This document shows positions 30,034 through 38,928 of a stretch of 64,000 nucleotides of DNA, one piece after another. Source of the stretch: Aureimonas mangrovi (GTDB lineage Bacteria > Pseudomonadota > Alphaproteobacteria > Rhizobiales > Rhizobiaceae); contig NZ_CP059692.1 of NCBI RefSeq assembly GCF_014058705.1, positions 248,001 through 312,000 of the forward strand, written 5' to 3'. A model generated the notes under the pieces. It ran no database searches and was not told where the DNA came from. It saw only the letters and a list, made by a program, of their open reading frames with translations. Numbering within the stretch: the stretch's first letter is position 1; every line of letters starts with the position of its first letter. The position numbers and the translations under genes are program-made.

Positions 30034-30354
30034 TCACGATGTGGAGGCGAGCTTCATCAATGCGATGCCGCCGACGATCATCGCGGCTGCCGCAAGGCGC
30101 ATGGGTGAAGCGCTCTCGCCGAAGAACGCGATGCCGACCACGAGCGCGCCGACGGCGCCGATGCCTGTCCATACGGCATAGGCCGTGCCGAGCGGCAGGG
30201 TGCGCATGGCGCCGGCCAGAAGGAAGAAGCTGGCGAACATGAAGACGATCATCGCCGCTGTCGGCACGGGGCGGGTGAAGCCCGCCGAAAGCTTCATCGC
30301 GCTCGCCCAGACGATTTCGAACATGCCGGCCAGAAGAAGAAGGATCCAGGCCAT
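30034..30354 (-). CDS. sugE: Gdx/SugE guanidinium exporter (SMR family)
   Basis: 106 residues, four membrane helices. SMR dimers of the Gdx type export guanidinium in exchange for protons. The central Glu is at residue 13 in AGMFEIVWA, and TLPLGTAYAVWTGIGAVGA is the Gdx-type third-helix signature, which separates it from the EmrE multidrug branch. A double ACGR-loop hairpin (guanidine-II riboswitch type) lies 21-65 bases upstream, which independently supports guanidine as the substrate. GGGAGG ribosome site 5 bases before the ATG. Confidence 0.94.
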   Translation of the reverse strand: MAWILLLLAGMFEIVWASAMKLSAGFTRPVPTAAMIVFMFASFFLLAGAMRTLPLGTAYAVWTGIGAVGALVVGIAFFGESASPMRLAAAAMIVGGIALMKLASTS

Positions 30355-30374
30355 GAGGGCCTCCCTCGCAAAAG

Positions 30375-30419
30375 CGGGCCGTCCCGAAGCGCTGTCCCGA
30401 AATGGGGGAGGTCGTCCTC
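30375..30419 (-). promoter_or_regulatory. Guanidine-II (mini-ykkC) riboswitch upstream of sugE
   Basis: On the coding (minus) strand two hairpins with ACGR tetraloops stand in tandem: GAGG-ACGA-CCTC (30408-30419) and CGGG-ACGG-CCCG (30375-30386), joined by a 21-base linker. The second ends about 9 bases before the GGGAGG ribosome site of sugE. This is the architecture of the guanidine-II class, in which the two loops each bind guanidinium and kiss, exposing the ribosome site. The downstream gene is a guanidinium exporter, as expected. A TTGACC element (30453-30458, minus strand) could be its -35 box, but no good -10 is seen. Confidence 0.85.
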
Positions 30420-30437
30420 TCTGCGATGCGATCTGGC

Positions 30438-30455
30438 ACCGGGCGCGTGCCCGGT
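30438..30455. other. Hairpin at the end of the nuclease gene
   Basis: ACCGGGC-GCGT-GCCCGGT, 7-bp perfect stem, overlapping the stop of the nuclease gene. No T-run follows on the minus strand, so it is at best a weak terminator upstream of the riboswitch. Confidence 0.35.
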
Positions 30456-30901
30456 CAAGAGCCGCGCGTAACGCACCAGTCCCGCCGCCGACCGCCCTCG
30501 TAAGGCGCGACGAGGCCCTCGGCGAGGAGGCGGCGCGCGACGTCGGGCTCGCCGGCACTGGAAATGTCGGCGAGGACGCGGCCGAAATACTTGTCGCCCG
30601 CGATGCGATGGAGATGCACGGGGCCATCGCCGATCAGCGCGACAAGGCGCGCCTTCGCCTTTTCGGCGGCGTCGCTTTCGGCCTCGCAGCGCGCGCGCAG
30701 TTCCGGCGCGTCGATGCCGCGCAGGCGCACGGCGACATGCACGGCCTGCATCGGCCACACATGGGCTGCGACCTCCACCGTGTCGCCGTCGCGCACCCGG
30801 ATCACCTGCGCCTCGACCGGCCCGGCGATCTCGCGCGGCGGCGCCTCATAGGCCGCGCCGGCGGCGAGGAGGGTGACGAGAAGGGTGGAGCGAAGCAGCA
30901 T
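30455..30901 (-). CDS. Secreted thermonuclease (SNase-like) protein
   Basis: 148 residues. A short signal peptide (MLLRSTLLVTLLAAGAAYEA) precedes an SNase domain: VRDGDTVEV at about 36-44, RLRGIDAPEL with the catalytic Arg and Glu at about 60-69, and GDKYFGRVLADI with the second catalytic Arg. Such proteins are Ca-dependent nucleases acting in the periplasm or outside. The C-terminal segment ends RRRDWC followed by five residues, shorter than the staphylococcal enzyme. It is upstream of sugE on the same strand but a riboswitch and hairpin intervene, so separate control is likely. Confidence 0.85.
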   Translation of the reverse strand: MLLRSTLLVTLLAAGAAYEAPPREIAGPVEAQVIRVRDGDTVEVAAHVWPMQAVHVAVRLRGIDAPELRARCEAESDAAEKAKARLVALIGDGPVHLHRIAGDKYFGRVLADISSAGEPDVARRLLAEGLVAPYEGGRRRDWCVTRGS

Positions 30902-31007
30902 CGCGAGCCGACCGTGATAAAGGACAAAAATCCTATATCAGATTCGACGGCGCGATGAAAGCGGGGGAGCACCCGAGGGTCCCGCGCATTAAATCCTACA
31001 GAAGACG

Positions 31008-31247
31008 TCAGAAGTCGGAGATGATGCCGTTCTTCTCCCAGTCGCCGAAGCGCGTCGGCTCGGGGCCGTCGCGACCGTTCACCTCCTCGGGCTTGCCAGG
31101 CCCGGGCGTGGCCTTCGCGCGGCGTTCGTTCGCCTCCTCCAGCGCGCGGCGGGCAGCGGGGGAGAGAGGGCGCGGCGCGGTTCCGTCTGCTTCGCGCGGA
31201 CGGGCGCCGGGCAGGTCCTCGGCAGGGGCGTTGTCGTTGTCGGCCAC
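31008..31247 (-). CDS. DUF1674 / SDHAF4-like protein
   Basis: 79 residues. The conserved C-terminus RFGDWEKNGIISDF matches the DUF1674 pattern (R-[FY]-GDWE...DF). The mitochondrial relative Sdh8/SDHAF4 helps flavinated succinate dehydrogenase subunit A mature. The N-terminal two thirds are disordered-looking, rich in Pro, Ala and Arg. Divergent from htpX across 123 bases, the common order in Rhizobiales. No sdh genes are in this window. Confidence 0.8.
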   Translation of the reverse strand: MADNDNAPAEDLPGARPREADGTAPRPLSPAARRALEEANERRAKATPGPGKPEEVNGRDGPEPTRFGDWEKNGIISDF

Positions 31248-31370
31248 GGTCTGATTTTCCTCTTGCGGCGGAGCGGGCGCTCACGTTGAAGAAGACGCGC
31301 CCGCGCACCAGATCATAGCCGTCAGATCGCTCTTCAGGGCGTCGCACGCAAGCGGAGATGTCCAAGGCCC

Positions 31371-32369
31371 ATGAACACCGTCAAGACTGCGATGCTCATT
31401 GCCTTCATGACAGTCCTTTTCATGGGCGTCGGTTTTCTGATCGGCGGCAGCCAGGGCATGATGATCGCCTTCGTCATTGCCGCCGGCATGAATCTCTTCT
31501 CCTACTGGAACGCCGACAAGATGGTGCTGCGCATGCACCATGCGCACGAAGTGGACGAGCGCACGGCGCCCGACTACTACCGCATGGTGCAGGGGCTGGC
31601 GCAGAACGCAGGCCTGCCGATGCCCAAGGTCTTCATCATCCAGAACGACCAGCCGAACGCCTTCGCGACAGGCCGCAACCCGCAGAACGCGGCGGTGGCC
31701 GCGACGACGGGGCTGCTCCAGCGCCTCACGCCGGAAGAGGTGGCGGGCGTGATGGCGCACGAACTCGCGCATATCCAGAACCGCGACACGCTGATCATGA
31801 CGATCACCGCGACGCTCGCCGGCGCCATCTCGATGCTTGGCAACTTCGCCTTCTTCTTCGGCGGCAACAGCGGCGACAACCGCAACCCGCTCGGCATCAT
31901 CGGCGTGCTTCTGGCGATGATCGTCGCTCCGCTCGCGGCGATGATCGTGCAGATGGCGATCAGCCGCACGCGCGAATATTCCGCCGACCGGCGCGGCGCG
32001 GAGATCTGCGGCAACCCGATATGGCTTGCCTCGGCGCTGGCGAAGATTTCGGCGGCGGCAGGGCGTACGGTGAACGTCGATGCCGAACGCAATCCGGCGA
32101 CGGCGCACATGTTCATCATCAATCCGCTGAACGGGCAGCGGATGGACAATCTCTTCTCCACCCACCCCGACACCGGCAACCGCATTGCCGCGCTGCAGGC
32201 TTTCGCCGCCGAGATGGGCGGCGGGCATGGCGGTCCGTCCGTCGCGCGCGACAGCGCCTTCGGCGCCGGCCTTCGCCACACGAGCGAGCGCGGATCGTGG
32301 ACGGGCGGCCGAGGCGGTCGCGGCAGTGGCGGTCCGTCGTCGCGCGGCGGACGCGGGCCCTGGGGTTGA
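31371..32369 (+). CDS. htpX: Membrane zinc metalloprotease HtpX
   Basis: 332 residues, an inner-membrane quality-control protease. Two N-terminal helices (residues 5-25 and 29-45), zinc motif HELAH at 130-134, two further hydrophobic segments, and the third-ligand region [11 protein letters not shown]. The C-terminal tail after about 285 is Gly/Arg-rich and lacks homology, as in related species. It shares a 4-base TTGA overlap with rsmB. Heat-shock control is usual for htpX but no convincing RpoH promoter was found. Confidence 0.95.
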   Translation: MNTVKTAMLIAFMTVLFMGVGFLIGGSQGMMIAFVIAAGMNLFSYWNADKMVLRMHHAHEVDERTAPDYYRMVQGLAQNAGLPMPKVFIIQNDQPNAFATGRNPQNAAVAATTGLLQRLTPEEVAGVMAHELAHIQNRDTLIMTITATLAGAISMLGNFAFFFGGNSGDNRNPLGIIGVLLAMIVAPLAAMIVQMAISRTREYSADRRGAEICGNPIWLASALAKISAAAGRTVNVDAERNPATAHMFIINPLNGQRMDNLFSTHPDTGNRIAALQAFAAEMGGGHGGPSVARDSAFGAGLRHTSERGSWTGGRGGRGSGGPSSRGGRGPWG

Positions 32370-33775
32370 GCGAGACGAGCCCGAAGGGGCCCAGGACCAA
32401 GCGCCCCGCCGGCCGGCGCAGCCAGCCGGCCCCCACCCCGAAGACGGCCGCTCCAAGGGCGCCGGGCGTCGCGGCACGGGCGGTTGCCGCAAGGCTTCTC
32501 TCGGCCGTCACCGATGCGCGCACCTCGCTCGACGGGCTGACCGACCGCACGGGCGGGCACCCCGAATTCCGCAAGCTGGAGGCCCGCGATCAGGCGCTCG
32601 TCAAGGCGATTCTGATGGCGGCGCTGCGCCGCCGCGGCACGATCGAGGCGATTCTTTCCGCCTGCCTTGAGCGCCCGCTGCCGAAGCAGGCCGCCTCGCT
32701 TCGCGCGCTCCTGCATGTGGGCGCGGCGCAGATTCTCTTCCTCGACGTGCCGGATTCGGCTGCCGTCGACACGGCGGTGGAACTGGCCGGCGCGGATCCG
32801 CGCAGCGCCCGCTTTTCGGGACTGACCAACGCGGTCCTGCGGCGCATCGCGCGTGAAAAGGACGCGTTCCTCGCCCGTTTCGACGACCCGATGATCGATC
32901 TGCCGGACTGGCTCGCCGCGCGACTGGCGGCGGCTTATGGCGAGGAAGCGACGCGCCGGATCGCCGCGATCCATCGCACGCCCGCGCCGATCGATATCAC
33001 GATAAGGAGTGACGGAGAGGGCTGGGCCGGGCGCCTGCGCGGCACGCTCGTCCTGCCGCGCACCGTCCGTCTCGAGAACCCCGAAGGCGCGATCGGCGAG
33101 TTGCCGGGCTTTACGGACGGCGAATGGTGGGTGCAGGACGCGGCCGCCGCGATCCCCGCACGGCTGTTCGGCGAGGTTTCGGGCCTTCGCATCGCCGACC
33201 TGTGCGCGGCACCCGGCGGCAAGACGGCGCAGCTCGCGAGCGCCGGGGCGCAGGTGACGGCCTTCGACATCTCCGCCAACCGCATGAAGCGGCTGAACGA
33301 GAATTTCACGCGGCTCAAGCTCGACGTCGAGACACGCGTCGGCGACATCCGCGCACTGGAGCCGGGCGACGGGTTCGACGGAGTCCTTCTCGACGCGCCC
33401 TGCTCCTCCACGGGAACGATCCGTCGCCACCCGGACGTCGCCTACACAAAGGATGCGGCCGAGATCGGCAAGCTCGCCGGCGTACAGGCTGGGCTTCTGG
33501 AAAGCGCCGCTGCCTTCGTGAAGCCGGGCGGGCTCCTCGTCTTCTCCAACTGCTCGCTCGACCCCGAGGAGGGCGAGGCGGTGGTCGGCGCGTTTCTCGA
33601 GGCTCATGCCGATTTCGTCCGCGAGGCGGTGCGCGCCGAAGAGCTGCCGGGGCTGGAGGCGGCATTGACGCCGGCCGGCGACGTGCGCACCACGCCCGCG
33701 ATGAGCCTCGGGGAGGCCGCCATCGCACAGGGCCTCGACGGGTTCTACGCCGCCCGCCTGCGCCGCGCCGGCTGA
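32366..33775 (+). CDS. rsmB: RsmB/NOP-family RNA (cytosine-5) methyltransferase
   Basis: 469 residues from TTG (or somewhat shorter). N-terminal NusB-like domain (about 40-160; [20 protein letters not shown]), then the methyltransferase domain with SAM loop [14 protein letters not shown], catalytic-Cys motif [15 protein letters not shown] and the second Cys in [10 protein letters not shown]. RsmB makes m5C967 of 16S rRNA. There is no ATG or GTG near the expected N-terminus; TTG at 32366 overlaps the htpX stop and is the likely start. The first 35 residues are Pro/Arg/Lys-rich. Confidence 0.92.
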   Translation: MSETSPKGPRTKRPAGRRSQPAPTPKTAAPRAPGVAARAVAARLLSAVTDARTSLDGLTDRTGGHPEFRKLEARDQALVKAILMAALRRRGTIEAILSACLERPLPKQAASLRALLHVGAAQILFLDVPDSAAVDTAVELAGADPRSARFSGLTNAVLRRIAREKDAFLARFDDPMIDLPDWLAARLAAAYGEEATRRIAAIHRTPAPIDITIRSDGEGWAGRLRGTLVLPRTVRLENPEGAIGELPGFTDGEWWVQDAAAAIPARLFGEVSGLRIADLCAAPGGKTAQLASAGAQVTAFDISANRMKRLNENFTRLKLDVETRVGDIRALEPGDGFDGVLLDAPCSSTGTIRRHPDVAYTKDAAEIGKLAGVQAGLLESAAAFVKPGGLLVFSNCSLDPEEGEAVVGAFLEAHADFVREAVRAEELPGLEAALTPAGDVRTTPAMSLGEAAIAQGLDGFYAARLRRAG

Positions 33776-33903
33776 CGCGAAACGACGCGCGCCGTCACGC
33801 GATCTTAGCGAAGCGTTTACCTCGATCGTCGAAAGTTCGTCCTCGGGCATGACGCGCGCTCGGGCACCGGCCCGATGCCGCGCGAGGGGCGAAAGGTGTC
33901 GGT

Positions 33904-35595
33904 ATGGCGGCCGAACTCATCGATGATCCGCGGCTTGCGGGACTGATGCTGAAGGAAGCGTGGCGCCGTGCGCGCCACGGCCTGCGCACCCATTCGCTCA
34001 CCGCCCTCCTGCATCGCCGCGCCGGCGAGGCCGATCGCCTCGCCGTCCTGCCGCGCGACCTCGAACGCAGCCGCCCGGCCGGGGCCGAGGCGATCTATTG
34101 CGGCGTCTTCGACTTCGCCGGCCATCGCCTGGAACTCGCCGGTGCATCGCCCTTCGAGCACGTGAACGCGCCCGTCGCCTGGCGCGAGGCGCTGTTCTCC
34201 TTCGAATGGCTGCGCGATCTGTCCGAGGTGGAAGACGCGCTCGCCTGCGAGAACGCCCGCGCGCTCGTCGACGATTATCTCTCGCTGAAGCGCTCGCGCC
34301 GGCCTGCGCTGGCCGCGCGCCCGGAGATCGCCGCGCGCCGGCTGATCGCGTTCCTTTGCCATTCGCCCGTGGTGCTGGCGCGCGCGGAAGGGCCGTTCCG
34401 GCGGCGCTTCCTCGACCACATGGCGCGCGAGGCGCGGCTCCTGCGGCGCGTCGCGCCCGAGACGAGCGACGGCGTGCCGCGCCTTCTGGTGCGCATCGCG
34501 CTCGCCTACGCCGCCCTCTGCCTGCCGGGCGGAGGTGGGCAGATCCGCCTCGCGGGTGGGCATCTTTCGGCCGAGCTCGACCGGCAGATCTTCGCCGATG
34601 GCGGCCATGTCTCGCGCAACCCGCAGGCGATCGCGACGCTGCTGCGCTATCTTCTGCCGCTGCGCCAGCTCTTTGCAGCGCGCAACCAGCCGGTGCCGCG
34701 CGGCCTCTTCGCCGCCGTCGATCGGATGCTGCCCTCCCTGCGCTTCTTCCTGCACGCCGATGGCGGCACCGCGCTCTTCAACGGCGCGGCCTCCGTGCCG
34801 CTGCCGCTTCTGGCCGCGCTCGTGCGCTACGACGAAACGCTGGGCGAGCCGATGGGCCATATGCGCCAGTCCGGCTACCAGCGCCTTTCGCAGGGCAGCA
34901 CCGTGCTGATCGCTGATACCGGCCTAGCGCCGCCGACGCCGGTCTCCGGCGAAGCCCACGCCGGCACGCTGGCCTTCGAGTTCTCCTCCGGGCACCAGCG
35001 CTTCGTCGTCAATTGCGGCGCGCCCCGCGCGCGTTCGGACGCGCTGCGCCGCATGGCGCGCATGACGGCCGCCCATTCGACCCTCACCCTCGCCGACACG
35101 TCCTCCTCGCGCTTTGCCCGATCGCGTGCGCTCGACCGCTTCCTCGGCGGGCCACTCGTGGCGGGACCGACGCGCGTGCCTTCCACGCGCGAGGACACGG
35201 CCGAGGGCCAGCGCCTCTTCGCTGCCCATGACGGCTACCGCGCGAGCTTCGGCCTCGTCCATGAGCGCGAGATTCTCCTTGCGGAAGGCGGCATGGCGAT
35301 CGAGGGCACGGACCGGCTGCACCGGGCCGCGAACCGCAGCCGCTGCCAGGAGCCGAAGGACGGCGCGGTGGTGCGCTTCCACCTCCACCCGGACGTCGTG
35401 GTGGAGCAGGCGGGGCGCGGAATCCGCCTTGCGGGTGGCGGGGAGATCTGGTGGTTCTTCTGCGATCAGCCGGCGCATCTGGAGGATTCGATCCTCTTCT
35501 CCGACCCCTCCGGCCCGCGCGCGACGACGCAGATCGTCGCCGAGATGGCGCCGGGGGTGAGCGAGGCGAACTGGCGCTTCGAGCGCCAGCGTTGA
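33904..35595 (+). CDS. Heparinase II/III-like protein
   Basis: 563 residues. An N-terminal alpha/alpha-toroid-like helical half (about 80-320) is followed by a beta-rich C-terminal half from about 330 (YQRLSQGSTVLIADTG, then AFEFSSGHQRFVVNCG) as in the heparinase II/III family. No signal peptide is seen, so it appears cytoplasmic, and the true substrate of this conserved Rhizobiales branch is unknown. It always tends to sit between rsmB and purH in this order. Ribosome site GAAAGG is 9 bases upstream. Gap 33776-33903 shows nothing else. Confidence 0.85.
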   Translation: MAAELIDDPRLAGLMLKEAWRRARHGLRTHSLTALLHRRAGEADRLAVLPRDLERSRPAGAEAIYCGVFDFAGHRLELAGASPFEHVNAPVAWREALFSFEWLRDLSEVEDALACENARALVDDYLSLKRSRRPALAARPEIAARRLIAFLCHSPVVLARAEGPFRRRFLDHMAREARLLRRVAPETSDGVPRLLVRIALAYAALCLPGGGGQIRLAGGHLSAELDRQIFADGGHVSRNPQAIATLLRYLLPLRQLFAARNQPVPRGLFAAVDRMLPSLRFFLHADGGTALFNGAASVPLPLLAALVRYDETLGEPMGHMRQSGYQRLSQGSTVLIADTGLAPPTPVSGEAHAGTLAFEFSSGHQRFVVNCGAPRARSDALRRMARMTAAHSTLTLADTSSSRFARSRALDRFLGGPLVAGPTRVPSTREDTAEGQRLFAAHDGYRASFGLVHEREILLAEGGMAIEGTDRLHRAANRSRCQEPKDGAVVRFHLHPDVVVEQAGRGIRLAGGGEIWWFFCDQPAHLEDSILFSDPSGPRATTQIVAEMAPGVSEANWRFERQR

Positions 35596-35626
35596 CGGGC
35601 GGGGCTTCGCACCCCACCTCGGCTCC

Positions 35627-35773
35627 ATGCGCATCACGATCCTCTGCCTCGCCGCGCTTCTGGCGCTCTCCGCCTGCGGGATGAACCGGGCCGTCGGCGT
35701 GTTGCCGAATACGCTCGACGATCTCGAACGCCGGACGCAGGGCGAAGAGCCCGCATCCGAACGGGCGCCCTGA
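35627..35773 (+). CDS. Very small putative lipoprotein
   Basis: 48 residues. MRITILCLAALLALSACG is a signal peptide with lipobox LSAC (Cys17), followed by only 31 mature residues ending RTQGEEPASERAP. Such short lipoproteins are common between larger genes in alphaproteobacteria. It lies 31 bases after the heparinase-like gene and 64 bases before purH, on the same strand. No function can be given. Located by its lipobox; it is short enough to be missed by length filters. Confidence 0.7.
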   Translation: MRITILCLAALLALSACGMNRAVGVLPNTLDDLERRTQGEEPASERAP

Positions 35774-35837
35774 CGGGTTCCGGTGACGGCGCCGATGCTC
35801 TATGGAGCGCGCGACGCACCTCCGGAGAGCCCCGCCC

Positions 35838-37418
35838 ATGGCCATTGCCGCCAACACCACCCCCGCCCCCGACCATCGCCCGATGCAGCGCGCGCTCCTG
35901 TCGGTCTTCGACAAGACCGGGCTGGTTGAGCTGGCGCGCGGGCTGGCGGCGGCCGGTGTCGAGCTCCTGTCCACCGGCGGCACGGCCAAGGCGCTGAAGG
36001 CCGAGGGGCTGACCGTCACCGACGTCTCGGACGTGACCGGCTTTCCCGAGATCATGGACGGGCGCGTGAAGACGCTGCACCCGATGGTGCACGGCGGCCT
36101 CCTGTCGATCCGCAACGACCCCGCGCATGACGAGGCGATGAAGACGCACGGCATCGCCGGCATCGACCTCCTCGTCGTCAATCTCTACCCCTTCGCGCAG
36201 ACCGTCGCCTCGGGCGCGGACGCCGCCGCGATCGTCGAGAACATCGATATCGGCGGCCCGGCGATGATCCGCGCCGGCGCCAAGAACCACGCCTATGTGA
36301 CGGTGGCGACGGACCCGGCCGATTACGGGGCCATCCTCGAGGCGGTGAGGGCCTCCTCCGGCACCGATCTCGCGCTGCGCCGGCGCCTCGCCGCCAAGGC
36401 CTTCGCGCTGACGGCCGGATACGATACGGCCGTTGCCGGCTGGTTCGCGGGCGAAACCGCCGGCGCTGAGACGACGCTGCGTTACGGCGAGAACCCGCAC
36501 CAGACGGCGTCCTTCCGCCGCACGGGCGAGGCGCGGCCGGGCGTCTCCACGGCCCGCCAGCTGCAGGGCAAGGAACTCTCCTACAACAACCTCAACGACA
36601 CGGACGCCGCCTACGAGCTCGTCGCCGAGTTCGACCCGGCGCAAGCGGCTGCCGTCGCCATCATCAAGCACGCCAACCCCTGCGGTGTCGCGGTCGGCGG
36701 CAGCATCCTCGAGGCCTATGCGCGGGCGCTCGCCTGCGACCCCGTCTCGGCCTTCGGCGGCATCGTGGCGCTGAACCGCCGGCTGGACGCGGCCTCGGCC
36801 GCCGAGATCGTGAAGGTCTTCACCGAGGTGATCATCGCGCCCGAGGCCGACGAGGAGGCGATCGCCATCGTCGCGGCAAAGAAGAACCTGCGGCTTCTCG
36901 TCGCCGGCGGCCTGCCGGATCCGGCCGCGCCCGGCGAAATGATCAAGTCCGTTGCGGGCGGGCTTCTCGTCCAGTCGCGCGACAACGGCACGCTGAAGGG
37001 ACGCGAGCTGAAGGTCGTGACGAAGCGCGCGCCGAGCGCGGCGGAAATGGCCGACCTTCGCTTCGCCTTCACCGTCGCCAAGCACGTGAAGTCCAACGCC
37101 ATCGTCTATGCGAAGGACGGCGCGACGGTCGGCGTCGGCGCCGGGCAGATGAGCCGCGTCGATTCGGCCCGCATCGCGGCCCGCAAGGCCGAGGACGCGG
37201 CGCGCGCGGCCGGGCTTTCCGAGCCGCTGACGCGCGGCTGCGTGGTGGCGTCGGACGCCTTCTTCCCCTTCGCCGACGGGCTGCTCTCGGCGATCGAGGC
37301 GGGCGCGACGGCGGTGATCCAGCCGGGCGGCTCGATGCGGGACGACGAGGTGATCGCTGCCGCCGACGAGGCGGGCGTCGCCATGGTCATGACCGGGATG
37401 CGTCACTTCCGGCACTGA
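35838..37418 (+). CDS. purH: Bifunctional AICAR formyltransferase / IMP cyclohydrolase
   Basis: 526 residues. It carries out the last two steps of IMP synthesis. The N-terminal MGS-like cyclohydrolase domain (to about 200) has [11 protein letters not shown] and LVVNLYPF; the transformylase domain has [12 protein letters not shown], the active-site KHANPCG, and [10 protein letters not shown]. The ATG at 35838 is preferred over in-frame starts upstream because GGAGAG precedes it. Its last 32 bases overlap, tail to tail, the end of the MFS gene on the other strand. Confidence 0.97.
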   Translation: MAIAANTTPAPDHRPMQRALLSVFDKTGLVELARGLAAAGVELLSTGGTAKALKAEGLTVTDVSDVTGFPEIMDGRVKTLHPMVHGGLLSIRNDPAHDEAMKTHGIAGIDLLVVNLYPFAQTVASGADAAAIVENIDIGGPAMIRAGAKNHAYVTVATDPADYGAILEAVRASSGTDLALRRRLAAKAFALTAGYDTAVAGWFAGETAGAETTLRYGENPHQTASFRRTGEARPGVSTARQLQGKELSYNNLNDTDAAYELVAEFDPAQAAAVAIIKHANPCGVAVGGSILEAYARALACDPVSAFGGIVALNRRLDAASAAEIVKVFTEVIIAPEADEEAIAIVAAKKNLRLLVAGGLPDPAAPGEMIKSVAGGLLVQSRDNGTLKGRELKVVTKRAPSAAEMADLRFAFTVAKHVKSNAIVYAKDGATVGVGAGQMSRVDSARIAARKAEDAARAAGLSEPLTRGCVVASDAFFPFADGLLSAIEAGATAVIQPGGSMRDDEVIAAADEAGVAMVMTGMRHFRH

Positions 37419-38865
37419 GCGAGGCGTTGTCCCACTCGCCGCGGCGCGGGTCGCGCGTGGTGAGAAGGACGAGGAAGCCCGCGACCAGGAACACGATCAG
37501 CGCCGCCATGCCGATGCGCGAGGCGGTGGTCGGGCCCGTGAGGCTGGCCGCGATACCGGTGACGACCGCGACCGACAGCGGCGCGAGAAATGACGTGACG
37601 CGGCCGGTGAGCGCGTAGAGCCCGAACCAGCGGCCGGCCTCTTCCACCGCGACCGACTGGGCGAGCCAGGAACGTGACGAGGCCTGGACCGGGCCGAAGG
37701 CGATGCCGATCAGCCCGCCGAAGAGGAGGTACACCTTCTCCGCCGGCCTTGCGAAGAAGCCGCCGGCGCTCTGCATGCCGGTGAAGTCCAGCAGCCCGAA
37801 GAGCGAGGACGTCGTGGTGGTCGAGATGATGCCGACCGTCGCGACGATCAGGCTGACGATCGAAACCATCACCACCGCCTTGGAGCCGCAGTAGCGATCG
37901 AGCACGCCCGCGAAGCCGCAGCCGACGATGGCGGCGAGGACGAGCATGATGCCGAAGACGCCGCTCTCCGTGATCGACCACCCGAAAAGCCCGGCCGCGA
38001 AGGCGCCGCCCAGAAGCAGGACGCCGTTGACGCCGTCCTGGTACAGAAGGCGCGCGATCAGGAAGCGTGCCAGCGCCGGGCGCGCGCGCAGCTCGCGCAG
38101 CGTGCCGGCGAACTCGTCGAAGCCGCGCCGCACGGCGCCCCTCGCAGGCAGGCTCGGGGGCGCGCGGTCCGGCACGAGGAGGAACATCGGCAGCACGAAG
38201 ACGAGATACCACAAGGCCGAAAGCGGCCCGGTGGCCCGTGCGCCTTCACCCGTCGCCGGATCGAGGTCGAAGAGCGGATGCAGACCCGCGACCGTCAGGC
38301 CGGTGCTGGGGGAGGCTGCGAGAAAGAAGAGCGTCGCGAACAGCGCGATCAGCCCGCCGACATAGCCGATGCCCCAGGCGACATTCGAGACGACGCCCAC
38401 GGCCTCCTTCGGCACGAGCTGCGGGATCATCGCGTCGTTGAGGACGATGGACAGCTCGGCCGCGATCGTCGCGAGGATCACTAGGGTCGCGGCTGCGAGG
38501 AGACTGGAGCCGGGCGCGGCCGTCCAAAGGAGGCAAAGCGCGGCGATCTTCACCAGCGCGAAGGCAGCGATGAAAGGCTTGCGCGGCCCGGCGCCGTCGG
38601 CGATGGCGCCGAGGATCGGTGCAAGCACCGCGACGGTGAGCGCCGAGACGGTGCCCGCGCCCGCCCACCAGGTCTGCCCGGTGGCCGGGTCCGGTGCGAG
38701 TTGCGAGACGAAATAGGGTCCGAAGACGAAGGTGATGACGACGGTGAAGAAGGGCTGCGCGGCAAAGTCGAAGCTGATCCAGCCCCAGACGGCCGGTCTG
38801 GCAAGCGCCGCACGCGCCCCGGACGACGGCCTGCCGCCCGGAACGCTCGTCATGGTCGTTGTCAT
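37387..38865 (-). CDS. MFS transporter, UMF1/Atg22-like
   Basis: 492 residues with about 12 membrane helices. [20 protein letters not shown] at the N-terminus and [16 protein letters not shown] in the C-terminal half match the UMF1/Atg22 branch of the major facilitator superfamily. [15 protein letters not shown] is the MFS loop 2-3 motif. Substrate unknown; yeast Atg22 exports amino acids from the vacuole. Convergent with purH with a 32-base overlap of the coding ends. Confidence 0.88.
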   Translation of the reverse strand: MTTTMTSVPGGRPSSGARAALARPAVWGWISFDFAAQPFFTVVITFVFGPYFVSQLAPDPATGQTWWAGAGTVSALTVAVLAPILGAIADGAGPRKPFIAAFALVKIAALCLLWTAAPGSSLLAAATLVILATIAAELSIVLNDAMIPQLVPKEAVGVVSNVAWGIGYVGGLIALFATLFFLAASPSTGLTVAGLHPLFDLDPATGEGARATGPLSALWYLVFVLPMFLLVPDRAPPSLPARGAVRRGFDEFAGTLRELRARPALARFLIARLLYQDGVNGVLLLGGAFAAGLFGWSITESGVFGIMLVLAAIVGCGFAGVLDRYCGSKAVVMVSIVSLIVATVGIISTTTTSSLFGLLDFTGMQSAGGFFARPAEKVYLLFGGLIGIAFGPVQASSRSWLAQSVAVEEAGRWFGLYALTGRVTSFLAPLSVAVVTGIAASLTGPTTASRIGMAALIVFLVAGFLVLLTTRDPRRGEWDNASLSAGSDASRS

Positions 38866-38928
38866 CTCTGTTCCGCTCGGTTCCGGCGCGGCGGGCCGCG
38901 CCGGGATTTGATCCTCCCGAATCCCGCG

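Noticed and set aside
31248-31370. Possible heat-shock (RpoH) promoter for htpX around TTGAAG at about 31287.
   Set aside because: The -10 part does not fit an RpoH consensus at a suitable distance.
34153-34168. GAGCACGTGAACG in the heparinase-like gene and AGCACGTGAAGTCC at about 37083 in purH as extra parS sites.
   Set aside because: They keep CACGTG but match the 16-mer at only about 9 positions, within chance for GC-rich DNA.
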